Assembly (NCBI GenBank): GCA_039028495.1
Contig: JBCCHY010000009.1
Coordinates: 1 to 33,499, forward strand
Direction of reading: 5' to 3'
Length of the DNA stretch: 33,499 nucleotides
From: JBCCHY01 sp039028495
Lineage (GTDB): Bacteria > Patescibacteriota > Saccharimonadia > Saccharimonadales > VXPC01
Part shown: in pieces, positions 32,275-33,499 of the stretch
How positions within the stretch are numbered: the stretch's first letter is position 1
How the letters are laid out: the number at the start of each line of letters is the position of its first letter
Program-made: the position numbers and the translations under genes
Notes under the pieces: model-generated
The model's input: the letters and a program-made list of their open reading frames with translations, nothing else
The model's database searches: none
What the model was told of the DNA's origin: nothing

Positions 32275-32303
32275 ATATTAGCAATGCTGCTACATGGTTA
32301 CAA
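32275..32303 (-). promoter_or_regulatory. Promoter of the unknown-truB pair, leaderless
   Basis: -35 TTGTAA (32298-32303), 17-base spacer, extended -10 TGCTAATAT with TAATAT at 32275-32280, then 7 bases to the GTG at 32267. Confidence 0.6.
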
Positions 32304-32387
32304 ACACAAGCACCTACTAAGCGCTCCTCGTACCTTAAGCTCAGACACAGAGCTAGAATCGAATTATGCGTGGAGTCAATAAAACGT

Positions 32388-32499
32388 ATCTATTTGTGGT
32401 TACTTGATCATCACAAATAGATTCTGCTTTTGGTGGGTGGATCACCCGAGAAGCCTACAGCTTCCCGGCGTCTAAGGAGGGAGGTATCCTCCCTCCTTA
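32388..32499 (-). ncRNA. Structured intergenic element, copy C (after the DHH-like gene)
   Basis: 112 bases. Minus strand: P1 is a perfect 12-bp hairpin, TAAGGAGGGAGG/CCTCCCTCCTTA, loop ATA (32473-32499), whose first three bases are the stop codon of the upstream gene. P2 is 9 bp (32460-32468 with 32446-32454, loop TGTAG). A GTGATCCACCCACC segment follows. P4 is a perfect 11-bp hairpin (32412-32422 with 32388-32398, 13-base loop). The downstream gene has its own leaderless promoter at 32275-32303, so this copy is not in that gene's leader. Confidence 0.6.
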
Positions 32500-33499
32500 A
32501 CTAGGGTTGGGGAGGGTTAACCCAGGCCCATTAGCTGCAGGGTTGGTCGGAGGTGGCGGTAATGGTGGGGCTCCATTATCAGATGATTCTGGCAGGTTGG
32601 AGTGATCTATCGGGACCAAGGGGTCTTGCCCTTCGAGCGGAAGAGCATTCAGAGCCTTGGCGGGGCGTGGAGCTTCGTTGGGTATATTGGCAGCGATTGC
32701 CTCTGTAACTTGCTCACGAGCTGCAGCTGCGTCCGGGGCTGGTAATGTCGCATTGATGTTGGCGACTGGCTCTGTCTTGCCAACTGCTTGATCTAGTTGC
32801 TCTAGAGTCTTATGACCATCCGGATTTGGGAGAGACGTATAGCTAGCGGGGTCTTTTGGAGCCAACCCTAGCGCATCCGGAGCCTCCATCTCAGCTGGAG
32901 ACGGCAGCCTAGGACCAAAGTCAGCTGACGCTGAATCTTCAAGTGGCTCTAGTCTTTTTTCTTTGCCACCCATAACAAAGCTCTGGCCAGTATCAACAGC
33001 GGTGTGCGAGGATTGACCTACCGGCTTGCGGTCAGGCCCCTCTGTGACGCCTTTTGGCGCACTGCCACCTGATGATTTGCTGCCAATTTGGTCTGCTATG
33101 TCTACCTCTTCTTCACTCATGAGCATGCCATTCTCGTCTATATGTATACCCTCTGTTTCGGCATCAGCTTTTGATCTGTCTTCTGCTTCTAGACCTGTTG
33201 AGCCGTACGCTACGTCTGCATCCAGGTCTATGTCGGCCTTTTTAGGCTCTTTCTGATCATCTTCTTTCTGATCGTCTGACTGAATGGGCTCCATTTTAGG
33301 ATCATCGTGAGAGATCTTTATTGAGTCGGCGCTTTCTACATCTTCATCATCTGAGTCACTAGCCACATTCGTCTCATCCTTTAACCCTACTTGTGCAGGT
33401 GCCACTTCAGATATGTCCAGACTATCGGCAATCAACTGTTGGTTGGCCCCAGCGGCCATTAGTTGCGCTGCCATGGTCATAACTTTTGGTGTTGTACGA
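32497..33499 (-). CDS. C-terminal part of a probable DHH-family phosphoesterase with a long disordered tail (start outside window)
   Basis: The frame is open to the window edge. Its first visible residues, R-T-T-P-K-V-M-T-MAAQLMAAGANQQLIAD, resemble the DHH/NrnA segment in which a Thr-Pro precedes a helix and a 'LMAAGA' turn. The remaining 300 residues are low-complexity, acidic, then Pro/Ala-rich (PPLPPPPTNPAANGPG), and end NPS. An internal ATG at 33480 is probably not the start. NrnA-type DHH enzymes hydrolyse nanoRNA or c-di-nucleotides; the gene's place before truB-rpsO-pnp supports this. The tail is far longer than in the family. The stop codon is part of a strong hairpin. Confidence 0.5.
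   Translation of the reverse strand, partial: RTTPKVMTMAAQLMAAGANQQLIADSLDISEVAPAQVGLKDETNVASDSDDEDVESADSIKISHDDPKMEPIQSDDQKEDDQKEPKKADIDLDADVAYGSTGLEAEDRSKADAETEGIHIDENGMLMSEEEVDIADQIGSKSSGGSAPKGVTEGPDRKPVGQSSHTAVDTGQSFVMGGKEKRLEPLEDSASADFGPRLPSPAEMEAPDALGLAPKDPASYTSLPNPDGHKTLEQLDQAVGKTEPVANINATLPAPDAAAAREQVTEAIAANIPNEAPRPAKALNALPLEGQDPLVPIDHSNLPESSDNGAPPLPPPPTNPAANGPGLTLPNPS

Noticed and set aside
15335..32499. attC or MITE explanation for the three elements
   Set aside because: Stem sequences differ completely between copies, no target-site duplication or integrase core site is seen, and each lies after a gene in the same direction.
1..33499. CRISPR array, prophage or insertion sequence
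   Set aside because: No regularly spaced repeats, integrase, transposase or phage structural gene was found on reading both strands.

Overview
The window looks like a chromosomal segment of a streamlined, host-associated bacterium of the Patescibacteria/CPR, most likely a Saccharibacteria (TM7) relative. The signs are compact genes packed mostly on the minus strand, many overlapping start/stop pairs, reduced versions of universal proteins, and lineage-flavoured surface proteins. TGA is used as a stop (for example at 26747 and 31812), so this is the standard code and not the UGA-glycine code of some CPR groups. I see no tRNA, rRNA, CRISPR array, transposase or prophage.

Layout. 1-5650: two tandem units on the minus strand, each a small single-pass membrane protein followed by a large secreted surface protein. 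The units share a nearly identical 146-bp block, and the first small gene has a broken start in a G-tract. 5684-9258: a DUF1295 membrane enzyme, convergent with an operon of a small membrane protein, a YHYH protein, a Spondin_N protein and GalU. 9309-12959: the GTPase YchF, then two tandem class-A-beta-lactamase-fold serine hydrolases. 13002-16559: a translation/replication cluster of rpsF, ssb, a small Cys-rich protein, rpsR, an unknown protein, efp and tlyA. 16653-20686: an HNH-like unknown, FtsK, and an inositol-monophosphatase-family enzyme. 20736-22958: a coupled pair of a DNA-base-hypermodification-type protein and a winged-helix/degenerate-Nudix protein, with a divergent GNAT. 22947-27581: a DMT transporter, RNase J, a small membrane protein, a family-4-type uracil-DNA glycosylase lacking its Fe-S cysteines, and a disordered small protein. 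27588-33499: pnp, rpsO, a C39-like protein, truB, an unknown, and the C-terminal end of a probable DHH phosphoesterase. The order DHH-truB-rpsO-pnp is the widespread bacterial RNA-metabolism cluster.

Two things stand out beyond the genes. First, three intergenic spacers (15335-15446, 24024-24118, 32388-32499) carry the same structured element. Its 9-bp hairpin and AT-rich terminal hairpin keep pairing while changing sequence, and the wobble pairs make sense only if the RNA is read from the minus strand, the same direction as the flanking genes. I know of no family that fits. Second, about ten operon-leading genes have a -10 box six to eight bases before the start codon, so they are probably leaderless, whereas internal genes use Shine-Dalgarno sites.

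All functional names come from motif recognition by eye; no database search was run.
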